Source: Citrobacter amalonaticus Y19
GTDB taxonomy: Bacteria > Pseudomonadota > Gammaproteobacteria > Enterobacterales > Enterobacteriaceae
Direction: 5' to 3'
Assembly: GCF_000981805.1 (NCBI RefSeq)
Contig: NZ_CP011132.1
Coordinates: 3,224,001-3,288,000, forward strand
DNA length: 64,000 nucleotides
Shown: positions 54,583-64,000 of the stretch, one piece after another
Layout of the letters: each line of letters opens with the position of its first letter
How positions within the stretch are numbered: the first letter of the stretch is position 1
Notes under the pieces: model-generated
Told to the model about the DNA's origin: nothing
Database searches by the model: none
What the model saw: only the letters and a program-made list of their open reading frames with translations
Made by a program: the position numbers and the translations under genes

Positions 54583-55881
54583 TTATGAATGCTCAAACAA
54601 CACCATCGATTCCAGGTGTCCCGTGTGGGGGAACATGTCGAGCATCGCCAGCCGCTTAATCTGGTATCCTGCGCGTAATAACGCCTCACTATCACGCGCC
54701 AGCGTGGCAGGATTACAGGATACATAAACAATGCGGCCAGGCTGCAATTTTATAATATGTTGCATCACGCCTGCAGCCCCTGCGCGCGCAGGGTCGAGCA
54801 GGACTTTATCAAAACCGTTTTTGGCCCACGGTTGTCGGGTAACATCCTCTTCAAGATTTTCATGAAAGAATGTCACATTGTGTAACTCATTTTGTAGCGC
54901 GTTTTCGCGCCCTTTTTCCACCAGCGCAGGCACACCTTCTACCCCAACGACGCTTGCCGCCCGTGCCGCCAGCGGGAGCGTGAAATTGCCCATCCCGCAG
55001 AAGAGATCCAACACACGATCGCCAGGCTGTACGTCCAGCCACGCCAGCGCGCTGGCCACCATTTTCTGGTTCACCCCTTCATTAACCTGAATAAAATCAC
55101 GCGGACTAAAGTTTAAGCGTAGTCCGTTTGACTCATACCAGGGCGTCTGACCAGATACCGTTTCCAGTATCTCGCTTTGCGGTGCCAGATACAGAGACAG
55201 ACCCTTTGAATGCGAAAAGCGTTCCAGTTTTTCGTTATCCGCGCGACTTAATGGCGCGGTATGGCGCAGAATCATCAGCGTACCGCTGCCGGCCTGCACC
55301 AGTTCAACGTGTCCCAGATGGCGTATTCCCTGCAGGGTGCTGAGGCATGCCCTGAGATCGGGCAGCAATGCTTCAAGTTGGGGCACCAGGATGGGGCACT
55401 GTCTGACATCGACGATGTCGCTGGACGCCGCCTTGCGAAACCCCATCCGGAACTGCTGGGTTTTCGGTTGATAATGGAGACTTAACCGCGCGCGACGGCG
55501 ATAGCCCCACGGCGCATTGGCGATCACCTCAGTGACATCATGGTTCATCAGGCGTGACAGCGCGGCGCTTTTACTGCGCTGTTGCAATTCGATACTGGCG
55601 TGCTGTTGCTGGCAACCACCGCAAATGCCAAAGTGCGGACAGCGCGGTGTTACGCGATCCGGGCTATCATTCAACCGGCGCTTAACCTGCGCTTTCGCGT
55701 ACTGTTTTTTATCTTCGGTCATCGCCACGTCCGCACTTTCCTGCGGCAGCAATCCGGGGATAAACAGCGTCTTTCCGTTGTGTCGCGCAACACCCTGACC
55801 AAAAGAGTCGAGGTCATTGACGGTAACGGTTATGATCTGGCGCGTCGTCACGCGCCGTTTTGCAGAGTAGAATTGCGCCAT
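54583..55881 (-). CDS. rlmD: 23S rRNA (uracil(1939)-C(5))-methyltransferase RlmD
   Basis: A 432-residue methyltransferase: an N-terminal TRAM domain, a [4Fe-4S] site with Cys in CPHFGICGGCQQQH, SAM motif VLDLFCGMGNFTLPLA, and the catalytic Cys in VYVSCNPATLARD. Start 55881 (MAQFYSAKRR) is preferred over the ATG six codons upstream and fits the family. It is divergent from barA. Confidence 0.95.
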   Translation of the reverse strand: MAQFYSAKRRVTTRQIITVTVNDLDSFGQGVARHNGKTLFIPGLLPQESADVAMTEDKKQYAKAQVKRRLNDSPDRVTPRCPHFGICGGCQQQHASIELQQRSKSAALSRLMNHDVTEVIANAPWGYRRRARLSLHYQPKTQQFRMGFRKAASSDIVDVRQCPILVPQLEALLPDLRACLSTLQGIRHLGHVELVQAGSGTLMILRHTAPLSRADNEKLERFSHSKGLSLYLAPQSEILETVSGQTPWYESNGLRLNFSPRDFIQVNEGVNQKMVASALAWLDVQPGDRVLDLFCGMGNFTLPLAARAASVVGVEGVPALVEKGRENALQNELHNVTFFHENLEEDVTRQPWAKNGFDKVLLDPARAGAAGVMQHIIKLQPGRIVYVSCNPATLARDSEALLRAGYQIKRLAMLDMFPHTGHLESMVLFEHS

Positions 55882-55938
55882 CGACGAGGTTATTCTCAAA
55901 TTAACAGTGTGACCCTAATTGTCCCATAACGGAACTCC

Positions 55939-58695
55939 ATGACCAACTACAGCCTGCGCGCTCGCATGATGATTCTGATCCTGGCCCCTACCGTTCTCAT
56001 CGGTTTACTGCTCAGTATCTTTTTTGTTGTGCATCGCTACCACGACTTGCAGCGTCAACTGGAAGATGCCGGCGCCAGTATTATTGAGCCCCTCGCGGTC
56101 TCTACCGAATATGGCATGAACCTGCAAAACCGCGAATCCATTGGCCAACTCATTAGCGTGTTGCATCGCCGTCATTCTGACATTGTGCGGGCAATTTCGG
56201 TGTATGACGAAAATAACAAACTTTTCGTCACCTCCAATTTCCATCTCAATCCGTCGGACATGCAGTTGCCTCCGGGCTCACCGTTCCCGCGCCGACTGAG
56301 CGTTGAGCGCCATGGCGATATTTTAATCCTGCGAACGCCGATCGTTTCGGAAAGCTATTCGCTTGACGAATCTCCGGCCACTGACGCGAAAAACGCGGGC
56401 AATATGTTGGGATATGTGGCGCTTGAGCTCGATCTCAAGTCGGTTCGCTTGCAACAGTATAAAGAAATCTTCATTTCAACGGTCATGATGCTGTTCTGTA
56501 TCGGTATTGCGCTGATCTTTGGCTGGCGTCTGATGCGCGACGTGACAGGGCCGATTCGCAACATGGTCAATACGGTTGACCGCATCCGACGTGGGCAACT
56601 CGACAGTCGCGTTGAGGGCTTTATGCTCGGCGAACTGGATATGCTGAAAAATGGCATTAACTCGATGGCCATGTCGCTCGCCGCTTATCACGAAGAGATG
56701 CAGCACAATATCGATCAGGCCACCTCCGATTTGCGTGAAACGCTCGAGCAGATGGAGATCCAGAACGTCGAGCTGGACCTGGCGAAAAAACGCGCGCAGG
56801 AAGCCGCGCGCATCAAGTCTGAGTTTCTGGCCAACATGTCCCATGAGCTGCGCACTCCGCTGAACGGCGTGATCGGCTTTACGCGCCTGACGCTGAAAAC
56901 CGAGCTGAATACCACCCAGCGCGACCACCTGAATACCATCGAGCGATCGGCAAATAACCTGCTGGCGATCATCAACGACGTACTCGATTTCTCAAAACTG
57001 GAAGCCGGTAAACTCATTCTTGAAAGCATTCCTTTTGCACTTCGCAATACGCTCGATGAAGTGGTGACGCTGCTGGCGCATTCATCGCACGACAAAGGGC
57101 TGGAGCTGACGCTCAATATTAAGAATGATGTGCCCGATAACGTGATTGGCGACCCGCTGCGTTTACAACAGGTGATCACCAATCTGGTCGGCAATGCGAT
57201 CAAATTCACCGAGAACGGCAACATCGATATTCTGGTGGAGAAGCGCTCGCTGAGTAACACCAAAGTGCAAATTGAAGTACAGATCCGCGATACCGGCATC
57301 GGCATCCCGGAACGCGATCAGTCGCGCCTGTTCCAGGCTTTCCGTCAGGCTGATGCCAGCATTTCCCGTCGCCACGGCGGCACCGGGCTGGGACTGGTGA
57401 TCACGCAAAAACTGGTTAACGAAATGGGGGGCGATATCTCCTTCCACAGCCAGCCGAATCGCGGCTCAACCTTCTGGTTCCATATCAATCTCGATCTGAA
57501 TCCAAATGTGATCAACGACGGCCCGGCCACCGCCTGTCTGGCCGGGAAACGCATTGCCTACATCGAGCCGAATGCCGCCGCCGCACAGTGCACGCTGGAT
57601 ATTCTCAGCGAAACGCCGCTGGACGTGGTCTACAGCCCAACGTTTTCCGCGCTGGCCGTTGAACATTACGACTTTATGCTGCTCGGCGTTGCCGTCACCT
57701 TCAAAGAGCCGCTGACGATGCAGCACGAGCGACTGATTCAGGCGACCAAAATGGCCGAGTTCCTGATGCTGGCGCTGCCGTGCCACGCTCAGGTGAATGC
57801 CGAGAAACTTAAGCAAGACGGCGTGGCCAGTTGTCTGCTAAAACCCCTGACCTCCACGCGTCTGCTGCCAGCACTGGTGGATTTGTGTCGTCAGAACCCC
57901 CACGAAAGCCTGCTGACATCAGACGAAAGCAAAATCGCCATGACTGTCATGGCGGTCGATGATAATCCGGCGAACCTGAAGCTGATCGGCGCACTGCTGG
58001 ACGATCTGGTTCAACACGTTGAGCTGTGTGACAGCGGCCAGCAGGCGGTCGATCGCGCGAAACAAATGCAGTTTGATCTGATCCTGATGGATATTCAGAT
58101 GCCGGATATGGATGGTATTCGGGCCTGCGAACTGATCCACCAGCTCCCGCATCAGCAACAAACCCCGGTGATCGCCGTCACAGCGCACGCGATGGCAGGT
58201 CAGAAAGAGAAATTGCTGAGTGCCGGCATGAATGACTATCTGGCGAAACCGATCGAAGAAGAGAAACTGTATAACCTGCTGCAGCGCTATAAACCTGGCA
58301 CTACCGCCCCGACACGCCAGCTTAGCGCAGAACCGACTGAACCCGTTTTCAATCCAAATGCCACGCTGGACTGGCAACTGGCGCTGCGTCAGGCTGCAGG
58401 GAAACCCGATCTGGCACGCGATATGCTGCAAATGCTGATCGATTTCCTGCCGGAAGTGCGTAATAAAATCGAAGAGCAACTGGTGGGAGAAAACCCGCAA
58501 GGCTTAATCGATCTGATTCATAAACTGCATGGCAGTTGCGGCTATAGCGGCGTACCGCGCATGAAGAATCTGTGTCAGTTGCTGGAAAGCCAGTTACGCG
58601 AAGGGACGCCAGAAGAGGATCTGGAACCCGAGTTTCTGGAACTGCTTGACGAGATGGATAACGTGGCGCGTGAAGCGCGCAAATGGCTGTTATAA
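55939..58695 (+). CDS. barA: Hybrid sensor histidine kinase BarA
   Basis: A 918-residue tripartite sensor kinase that phosphorylates UvrY and so controls the Csr system. N-terminal membrane span (about 10-31), periplasmic domain, second span (about 176-196), HAMP, HisKA with His302 (NMSHELRTPLNG), HATPase (VGNAIKFTENGN; DTGIGIP; GGTGLGLVIT), a receiver domain with Asp in ILMDIQMPDMDG (near 718), and a C-terminal Hpt domain with His in DLIHKLHGSCGYSG (near 861). All phosphorelay residues are present. Acetate or formate is the known type of signal. Confidence 0.97.
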   Translation: MTNYSLRARMMILILAPTVLIGLLLSIFFVVHRYHDLQRQLEDAGASIIEPLAVSTEYGMNLQNRESIGQLISVLHRRHSDIVRAISVYDENNKLFVTSNFHLNPSDMQLPPGSPFPRRLSVERHGDILILRTPIVSESYSLDESPATDAKNAGNMLGYVALELDLKSVRLQQYKEIFISTVMMLFCIGIALIFGWRLMRDVTGPIRNMVNTVDRIRRGQLDSRVEGFMLGELDMLKNGINSMAMSLAAYHEEMQHNIDQATSDLRETLEQMEIQNVELDLAKKRAQEAARIKSEFLANMSHELRTPLNGVIGFTRLTLKTELNTTQRDHLNTIERSANNLLAIINDVLDFSKLEAGKLILESIPFALRNTLDEVVTLLAHSSHDKGLELTLNIKNDVPDNVIGDPLRLQQVITNLVGNAIKFTENGNIDILVEKRSLSNTKVQIEVQIRDTGIGIPERDQSRLFQAFRQADASISRRHGGTGLGLVITQKLVNEMGGDISFHSQPNRGSTFWFHINLDLNPNVINDGPATACLAGKRIAYIEPNAAAAQCTLDILSETPLDVVYSPTFSALAVEHYDFMLLGVAVTFKEPLTMQHERLIQATKMAEFLMLALPCHAQVNAEKLKQDGVASCLLKPLTSTRLLPALVDLCRQNPHESLLTSDESKIAMTVMAVDDNPANLKLIGALLDDLVQHVELCDSGQQAVDRAKQMQFDLILMDIQMPDMDGIRACELIHQLPHQQQTPVIAVTAHAMAGQKEKLLSAGMNDYLAKPIEEEKLYNLLQRYKPGTTAPTRQLSAEPTEPVFNPNATLDWQLALRQAAGKPDLARDMLQMLIDFLPEVRNKIEEQLVGENPQGLIDLIHKLHGSCGYSGVPRMKNLCQLLESQLREGTPEEDLEPEFLELLDEMDNVAREARKWLL

Positions 58696-58723
58696 GGCCG
58701 GACAGGCATCGCGCCATCCGGCC
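58696..58723. terminator. REP-like hairpin between convergent barA and glycerate kinase
   Basis: GGCCGGA and TCCGGCC form a stem with a 14-base loop directly after the barA stop. It lies 12 bases from the glycerate kinase stop and could end both transcripts; no clear T tract. Confidence 0.5.
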
Positions 58724-58734
58724 GACTGTTCGCT

Positions 58735-59877
58735 TCAGCGTAGCGTCTGTCCCATTTTGAGTGTTGCCGCGACGTTGCGCGCGGTCATGCGCACGTTCTC
58801 GGCGGCGTTTTTTAACGCGTCGTCCAGCGTACAGATGGTATAAATCACGCTAAATACGGCATCAAGTCCATGCTCATGGACGATGCCAACATCGGCCGTC
58901 AGGCTACCGGCAATACCGATCACCGGTTTGTGGTAGCGCTTCGCCACCTTCGCCACGCCTACCGGCACTTTGCCGTGGATTGTCTGGCTGTCGATGCGCC
59001 CTTCTCCGGTAATGACCAAATCGGCGTCGGCAACGCATGCATCCAGTTGCAGCGCATCGGTAACTATCTCAATTCCACGTCGCAGTTGCGCACCGCAAAA
59101 CGCGTACAACGCCGCCCCCATACCGCCTGCCGCGCCGCCGCCAGCCAGTTCAAGGACATCCACCCCCAGATCGCGGGCGATAATCTGCGCATAATGCGCC
59201 AGTGCCGTGTCCAGACGGTCGATAGTTTCTGCCGTTGCCCCTTTCTGTGGGCCAAACACTGCCGAGGCCCCCTCTTTACCGATCAACGGATTGGTCACAT
59301 CACACGCCACTTCGATACGGCATGCGGCAAGACGCGGATCCAACTGGCTGATATCAATTTTTGCAAGCGCGTCGAGCGCCGCACCGCCCTTACCAATGTC
59401 ATTGTGCCGGGCATCGAGCAATTCTGCCCCCAGCGCCTGTACCATGCCCGCGCCGCCGTCGTTGGTCGCACTGCCGCCGAGTCCGATAATAATATGGTCT
59501 ACGCCAGCATCCAGCGCATGACGAATCAACTCCCCGGTTCCCCAGGAGGTTGTTTTTAATGGATCGCGTAACGCGACAGGCACCTGCTCCAGACCGCTGG
59601 CCGCCGCCATCTCAATAAAGGCCGTGCGCTCGTCACCGGATAAACCATAAAACGCGGTGACCGGTTCCCCAAGTGGGCCCGTAACATCGACTTCAACAAT
59701 GCGTCCCGTCGTTGCCTCAACCATGGCTTCGACCGTACCTTCTCCCCCATCAGCAACCGGAAGTTTTACGTAATCCGCATCAGGCCAGATTTCGCGAAAA
59801 CCTTGCTCAATGGCATTCGCCACCTCAAGAGCACTCAAACTTTCCTTATACGAGTCCGGTGCGATCACTATTTTCAT
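58735..59877 (-). CDS. garK: Glycerate kinase (GarK/GlxK family)
   Basis: A 380-residue type-I (GarK/GlxK) glycerate 2-kinase. N-terminal MKIVIAPDSYKESLSA, LPVADGGEGTVEAM, IIGLGGSATNDGGAGM and C-terminal VITGEGRIDSQT are diagnostic. It acts on glycerate made from glucarate via ketodeoxyglucarate aldolase and tartronate semialdehyde reductase, which are not in this window. E. coli K-12 lacks a kinase gene at this position, whereas Salmonella has one. It lies downstream of gudD behind a hairpin terminator. The symbol marks the family; it may be a second paralogue in this genome. Confidence 0.9.
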   Translation of the reverse strand: MKIVIAPDSYKESLSALEVANAIEQGFREIWPDADYVKLPVADGGEGTVEAMVEATTGRIVEVDVTGPLGEPVTAFYGLSGDERTAFIEMAAASGLEQVPVALRDPLKTTSWGTGELIRHALDAGVDHIIIGLGGSATNDGGAGMVQALGAELLDARHNDIGKGGAALDALAKIDISQLDPRLAACRIEVACDVTNPLIGKEGASAVFGPQKGATAETIDRLDTALAHYAQIIARDLGVDVLELAGGGAAGGMGAALYAFCGAQLRRGIEIVTDALQLDACVADADLVITGEGRIDSQTIHGKVPVGVAKVAKRYHKPVIGIAGSLTADVGIVHEHGLDAVFSVIYTICTLDDALKNAAENVRMTARNVAATLKMGQTLR

Positions 59878-59932
59878 AAGCCGTCCTTACGCATGTTGAC
59901 TCAGCTAAGCATACACCCGGTTTACCGATAAA

Positions 59933-59958
59933 AAATAACCGGTCCTTTTGGGACCGGT
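59933..59958 (-). terminator. Terminator after gudD
   Basis: On the minus strand ACCGGTCC and GGACCGGT form an eight-base-pair stem, followed by TATTTTTTA, eight bases after the gudD stop. It should reduce transcription from gudPXD into the glycerate kinase gene 56 bases further on. Confidence 0.7.
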
Positions 59959-59965
59959 GTACATC

Positions 59966-61306
59966 TTAACGAACCATACACGGACGTTTGTTATCGAACG
60001 TCCAGTTCGGGATCAGATACTGCATCCCCATCGCGTCATCACGCGCGCCCAATCCATGCTTCTGATACAACTCATGGGCTTTCATCACCTGGTCCATATC
60101 CAGCTCAACACCCAGACCCGGTTTCGCCGGAACCTGCACCATGCCGCCTTTAATTTCAAACGGCTCTTTGGTCAGGCGCTGGTTGCCTTCCTGCCAGATC
60201 CAGTGGGTATCGATCGCCGTGATCTTGCCCGGTGCCGCCGCCGCGACGTGGGTGAACATCGCCAGTGAAACGTCAAAGTGGTTGTTGGAGTGTGAACCCC
60301 AGGTCAGACCGAACTCATGACACATCTGCGCGACGCGCACAGAGCCCTGCATCGTCCAGAAGTGCGGGTCAGCCAGCGGAATATCCACCGACTGCAATGA
60401 CAACGTATGGCCCATCTGACGCCAGTCGGTGGCGATCATGTTGGTGGCCGTCGGCAGACCGGTAGCACGACGGAACTCCGCCATCACCTCGCGGCCTGAG
60501 AAACCCTGCTCAGCACCGCACGGATCTTCCGCGTAGGCCAGCGAACCTTTCAGGTACTTACCGATTTTGATCGCTTCATTCAGTGACCAGGCACCGTTGG
60601 GATCCAGCGTGACCCGTGCCTGCGGGAAGCGTTTTGCCAGCGCCACAATCGATTCTGCCTCTTCTTCCCCTGCCAGCACGCCGCCTTTCAGTTTAAAGTC
60701 GTTGAAACCGTATTTTTCATACGCGGCTTCAGCCAGACGGACGACCGCATCGGGCGTCATCGCCTCTTCATGACGCAGACGATACCAGTCGCACTTCTCA
60801 TCCGGTTGGCTCTGATACGGCAGCGGCGTGGCGTTGCGGTTACCGACGAAGAACAGATAGCCGAGCATTTCCACTTCACTACGCTGTTGACCGTCGCCCA
60901 GCAGCGAAGCCACGTTAACGCCCAGATGCTGCCCCAACAGATCCAGCAGTGCAGCTTCAATCCCGGTGACGACGTGGATGGTGGTGCGCAGGTCAAACGT
61001 TTGCAGGCCGCGACCGCCTGAGTCACGATCGGCAAAGGTATTGCGTACCGCATTCAGCACGTTTTTGTACTCGCCAAGCCGTTGACCCACCACCAGCGGG
61101 ATCGCATCTTCCAGCGTCTTACGGATTTTTTCGCCACCGGGGATTTCACCGACGCCAGTATGACCCGAATTATCTTTGATAATCACAATATTACGCGTGA
61201 AGAATGGCGCGTGCGCACCGCTCAGATTCATCAGCATACTGTCGTGTCCCGCAACCGGGATAATCTGCATGGCCGTAACCACCGGGGTGGTAAATTGTGC
61301 GTTCAT
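59966..61306 (-). CDS. gudD: Glucarate dehydratase GudD
   Basis: A 446-residue enolase-superfamily dehydratase converting D-glucarate or L-idarate to 5-keto-4-deoxyglucarate. The catalytic Lys-x-Lys lies in FNDFKLKGGVLAGEEE, metal ligands in TLDPNGAWSL and YAEDPCGAEQG, and the catalytic His in WGSHSNNHFDVSLAM. Start 61306 (MNAQFTTPVV) is preferred to the ATG six codons upstream. It is 20 bases after gudX. Confidence 0.96.
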   Translation of the reverse strand: MNAQFTTPVVTAMQIIPVAGHDSMLMNLSGAHAPFFTRNIVIIKDNSGHTGVGEIPGGEKIRKTLEDAIPLVVGQRLGEYKNVLNAVRNTFADRDSGGRGLQTFDLRTTIHVVTGIEAALLDLLGQHLGVNVASLLGDGQQRSEVEMLGYLFFVGNRNATPLPYQSQPDEKCDWYRLRHEEAMTPDAVVRLAEAAYEKYGFNDFKLKGGVLAGEEEAESIVALAKRFPQARVTLDPNGAWSLNEAIKIGKYLKGSLAYAEDPCGAEQGFSGREVMAEFRRATGLPTATNMIATDWRQMGHTLSLQSVDIPLADPHFWTMQGSVRVAQMCHEFGLTWGSHSNNHFDVSLAMFTHVAAAAPGKITAIDTHWIWQEGNQRLTKEPFEIKGGMVQVPAKPGLGVELDMDQVMKAHELYQKHGLGARDDAMGMQYLIPNWTFDNKRPCMVR

Positions 61307-61326
61307 TGTTGAGTCCTTATACAAAA

Positions 61327-62667
61327 TCAGTGACGGCCGAAAACGGGACGTTTACGGTCAAAAGTCCAGCCGGGGATCAGGTACTGCATCGGGCCTGCGT
61401 CATTTCGCGCGCCGCCTGGCAGTTTTTTGTAGGCTTCATGCGCCTTCTGAACCTGATCCCAGTCCAGTTCAACACCCAGTCCAGGGGCGTCGGGAACGGC
61501 AATTTTTCCGTTTTTAATCTCAAGAGGATTTTTCGTCAGGCGACAGTCGCCCTCCTGCCAGATCCAGTGCGTGTCGATGGCGGTCGGTTTACCCGGCGCA
61601 GCGGCGCCAACGTGGGTAAACATCGCCAGTGAAATATCAAAGTGGTTGTTAGAGTGGCAGCCCCAGGTCAGCCCCCAGTCGTCGCACAACTGTGCTACTC
61701 GCACCGCACCGGAAAGTGTCCAGAAATGCGGATCGGCGAGAGGGATGTCGACGGCATTGAGCATCACCGCATGGCCCATTTCGCGCCAGTTAGTGGCGAT
61801 CATGTTCGTCGCCACCGGCAACCCTGTGGCCCGGCGGAATTCCGCCATCACTTCGCGACCGGAGAATCCCTGCTCTGCGCCACACGGATCTTCTGCATAC
61901 GTGAGCACATCATTTAGCCCTTTACACAGCGCGATGGCTTCATCAAGCAGCCAGGCTCCGTTTGGATCAACGGTGATACGCGCATCCGGAAAACGCTTTT
62001 TCAGCGCACGGGCGGTGTCGATCTCTTGCTCGCCCGGCAGCACGCCGCCTTTGAGTTTGAAATCTTTAAAGCCGTAGCGATCCTGCGAAGCTTCCGCCAG
62101 GCGCACCACGGCGTCGCTGTTCAACGCTTCCTGATGGCGCAGGTGATACCAGTCGTGATTGCCCGGCGTGGCCTCCAGATAGGGCAGATCGGTTTTGGTG
62201 CGATCGCCGACGTAGAAGAGATAGCCGAGCACGGTCACCGCATCGCGCTGTTTGCCAGGTCCCAACAGTTCGCAGACCGGCACGTTGAGCGCTTTACCCA
62301 GCAGATCAAGCAGGGCAGCTTCCAGCGCGGCCACCGCGTTTACGCGCAGTTCGAAAGTCCATGCGCCTTTGCCGAAGGTATCAAAGTCAGCCGCCTGATT
62401 GCCTTTGTGTACCTTCTGAACCACATTGTTCAGCCGGGCCACTTCCTGGCCGAGCACCATCGGAATGGCATCCACCAGCGTCTGGTAGATCACCTCACCG
62501 CCCGGTGCTTCACCTACGCCGGTGTTGCCGGCGTTATCGGTGAGAACCACGATATTGCGGGTAAAATACGCATTATGCGCGCCGCCAATGTTGAGAAGCA
62601 TACTGTCATGTCCGGCGACCGGAATGACCTTCATGTCCGTGATAACGGGACTGGATTGCGTCGTCAT
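61327..62667 (-). CDS. gudX: Glucarate dehydratase-related protein GudX
   Basis: A 446-residue paralogue of GudD over its whole length. Catalytic landmarks are kept: FKLKGGVLPGEQE, TVDPNGAWLL, YAEDPCGAEQGFSGREVMAE and WGCHSNNHFDISLAM. In E. coli the related protein is reported to be a poor glucarate dehydratase, so its true role is uncertain. It overlaps gudP by four bases and precedes gudD. Confidence 0.94.
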   Translation of the reverse strand: MTTQSSPVITDMKVIPVAGHDSMLLNIGGAHNAYFTRNIVVLTDNAGNTGVGEAPGGEVIYQTLVDAIPMVLGQEVARLNNVVQKVHKGNQAADFDTFGKGAWTFELRVNAVAALEAALLDLLGKALNVPVCELLGPGKQRDAVTVLGYLFYVGDRTKTDLPYLEATPGNHDWYHLRHQEALNSDAVVRLAEASQDRYGFKDFKLKGGVLPGEQEIDTARALKKRFPDARITVDPNGAWLLDEAIALCKGLNDVLTYAEDPCGAEQGFSGREVMAEFRRATGLPVATNMIATNWREMGHAVMLNAVDIPLADPHFWTLSGAVRVAQLCDDWGLTWGCHSNNHFDISLAMFTHVGAAAPGKPTAIDTHWIWQEGDCRLTKNPLEIKNGKIAVPDAPGLGVELDWDQVQKAHEAYKKLPGGARNDAGPMQYLIPGWTFDRKRPVFGRH

Positions 62668-64000
62668 GATAGTTGTCCTGCGACAGGTTTCAGTTCGATA
62701 CGTTTAATATCCCCCACCAGCACCAGATAGCTCAGTACCGCCACCAGGGCATGCACGCCCACATAGATCAGCGCGCCGTTAAAGGAGCCTGTCGTGCCGA
62801 CGATATAGCCAATCGCGATGGGCGTTACGATACCGGAGATGTTGCCGAACATGTTGAACAGACCGCCACTCAGGCCGCTGATCTCTTTCGGTGCGGTATC
62901 GGCCATCACCGCCCAGCCCAGCGCGCCGATGCCCTTGCCAAAGAACGCCAACGCCATGAAACCGATGATCATCCACTCAACGTTGACGTAGTTACAGAAC
63001 ACCATCACCATCGACAACAGCATCCCCATCACGATAGGCGTTTTACGCGCAATGTTCAGCGAGCCGGTCCGACGCATCAGCCAGTCGGAGATAATGCCGC
63101 CCAGCACTCCGCCGACAAATCCGCACACGGCCGGAACCGAGGCCACGAAGCCCGCTTTCAGGATCGACATGCCGCGAGCCTGCACCAGATAAACCGGGAA
63201 CCAGGTAATAAAGAAGTAAGTCAGCGCGTTAATGCAGTACTGGCCGATGTATACGCCGATCATCATGCGGGAACCCAGCAACTGCTTGATCTGCCCCCAC
63301 CTCACGCTAAACGGCTCTTTGGCTTTGGTGTCTTTCTGATCCATGTTGATCAGCGCACCGCCTTCTGCAATATATTCCAGCTCTTTCTTGTTCACGCCCG
63401 GATGCTGGTTTGGTTCGTGGATCACTTTCAGCCAGATAAAGCTGATAACAATCCCGAGGCCGCCCATAAAGAAGAACACGTGCGACCAACCCACTTCATG
63501 CGTCAGCCAGCCCATGATCGGGGCGAAAATAACGGTGGCAAAGTACTGTGCAGAGTTGAAGATCGCGACTGCCGTTCCCCTCTCCTGCGCCGGGAACCAG
63601 GCCGCGACAATACGACTGTTGCCGGGGAAGGACGGTGCTTCCGCCAGACCGACGAGGAAGCGCAGGGTAAACAGCGCAACGATAATGCCGAATCCGCTGA
63701 AGATATCGACGAAGCCCTGTAACAGGGTAAACATGGACCAGATGAAGATGGACCAGAAGTAAACACGTTTGGAACCAAAACGGTCCAGCAGCCAGCCGCC
63801 CGGGATCTGCCCGATAACGTAGGCCCATGAGAACGCAGAGAAAACGTACCCCATACCGACTGGATCCAGACCAATGTCTTTGGCCATCTCCGAACCGGCA
63901 ATGGATAAGGTGGCGCGGTCGCCATAGTTGAAGGAGGTGACGATAAACAACATCACCACTATCCAGTAGCGGGCATTTGTGCGTTTTTCCGCACTGCTCG
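62664..64000 (-). CDS. gudP: Glucarate/galactarate MFS transporter GudP, N-terminus missing
   Basis: Proton symporter of the anion:cation symporter MFS family, cut at the window end. The reading frame stays open through base 64000, where it reads SSAEKRTNARYWIVVMLFI, so the ATG at 63959 is an internal Met and the true start is outside (family length about 450; roughly 445 codons are here). Membrane segments and the loop GGWLLDRFGSKRVYFWSIFI are typical. It is first of gudPXD, with ATGA coupling to gudX. Confidence 0.95.
   Translation of the reverse strand, partial: SSAEKRTNARYWIVVMLFIVTSFNYGDRATLSIAGSEMAKDIGLDPVGMGYVFSAFSWAYVIGQIPGGWLLDRFGSKRVYFWSIFIWSMFTLLQGFVDIFSGFGIIVALFTLRFLVGLAEAPSFPGNSRIVAAWFPAQERGTAVAIFNSAQYFATVIFAPIMGWLTHEVGWSHVFFFMGGLGIVISFIWLKVIHEPNQHPGVNKKELEYIAEGGALINMDQKDTKAKEPFSVRWGQIKQLLGSRMMIGVYIGQYCINALTYFFITWFPVYLVQARGMSILKAGFVASVPAVCGFVGGVLGGIISDWLMRRTGSLNIARKTPIVMGMLLSMVMVFCNYVNVEWMIIGFMALAFFGKGIGALGWAVMADTAPKEISGLSGGLFNMFGNISGIVTPIAIGYIVGTTGSFNGALIYVGVHALVAVLSYLVLVGDIKRIELKPVAGQLS

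Noticed and set aside
63959..63959. ATG at 63959 as the gudP start
   Set aside because: The frame is open to the window edge and the upstream residues match the known GudP N-terminus, so this Met is internal.

Overview
The window is a piece of enterobacterial core chromosome. Gene content, gene order and near-identity to Escherichia/Salmonella proteins (MutS, RpoS, the Cys enzymes, PyrG, RelA, BarA, GudD) place it in the Escherichia-Salmonella-Citrobacter group. A Citrobacter is the best guess: there is a sitABCD operon at the fhlA-mutS junction as in Salmonella but no SPI-1, a hosA/vdcBCD cluster between mutS and rpoS, a glycerate kinase next to gudD, and no mazEF. No tRNA, rRNA, integrase, transposase or CRISPR array was seen.

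Layout. 1-96: start of ygbA. 297-3725: sitABCD manganese/iron ABC importer behind an MntR box and a Fur-like site. 3819-12733, opposite strand: a three-gene surface-protein cluster resembling sivH-sivI-rat of the Salmonella CS54 island. It comprises an inverse autotransporter, a small secreted protein sharing its C-terminal domain, and an 1847-residue protein of six tandem modules. 12734-13710: AT-rich DNA with a frameshifted gene relic. 13711-25590: mutS, vdcBCD and its regulator hosA, then rpoS-nlpD-pcm-surE-truD-ispF-ispD-ftsB. 25774-35282: ygbE, cysCND, iap, a small DUF5339-type protein where many relatives carry CRISPR-Cas, then cysHIJ. 35588-47314: queD and the ygc locus (ygcNOP, ygcQRSUW, yqcE-ygcE), interrupted by an 8-unit BIME array. 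47354-55881: queE, eno-pyrG, mazG-relA, rlmD. 55939-64000: barA, glycerate kinase and gudD-gudX-gudP (cut by the window end).

How genes work together. cysDNC and cysJIH carry sulfate through APS and PAPS to sulfide. gudP imports glucarate, gudD dehydrates it, and glycerate kinase serves the end of that pathway. The ygc locus looks like an unstudied catabolic route: two MFS transporters, an FGGY kinase, an SDR dehydrogenase and a GlcD-like flavoprotein, with an ETF pair (YgcQR) and a FixCX-like pair (YgcNO) to pass electrons to quinone.

Most interesting observation. The 320-bp divergent region between ygcW and yqcE is built almost as a mirror image. Each promoter has a CRP site the same distance from an extended -10, and each predicted transcript begins with a small hairpin with a conserved loop (AGAGA-N2/3-TGAGAAA) and compensatory stem changes. 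In each, the 3' arm of that hairpin is also the 5' arm of an intrinsic terminator just before the gene. This is the geometry of a protein-controlled antitermination switch, and the same locus encodes YgcP, a GlpP-type antiterminator relative with no assigned target that I know of. All coordinates and base pairings were read by eye; no folding or database search was run.
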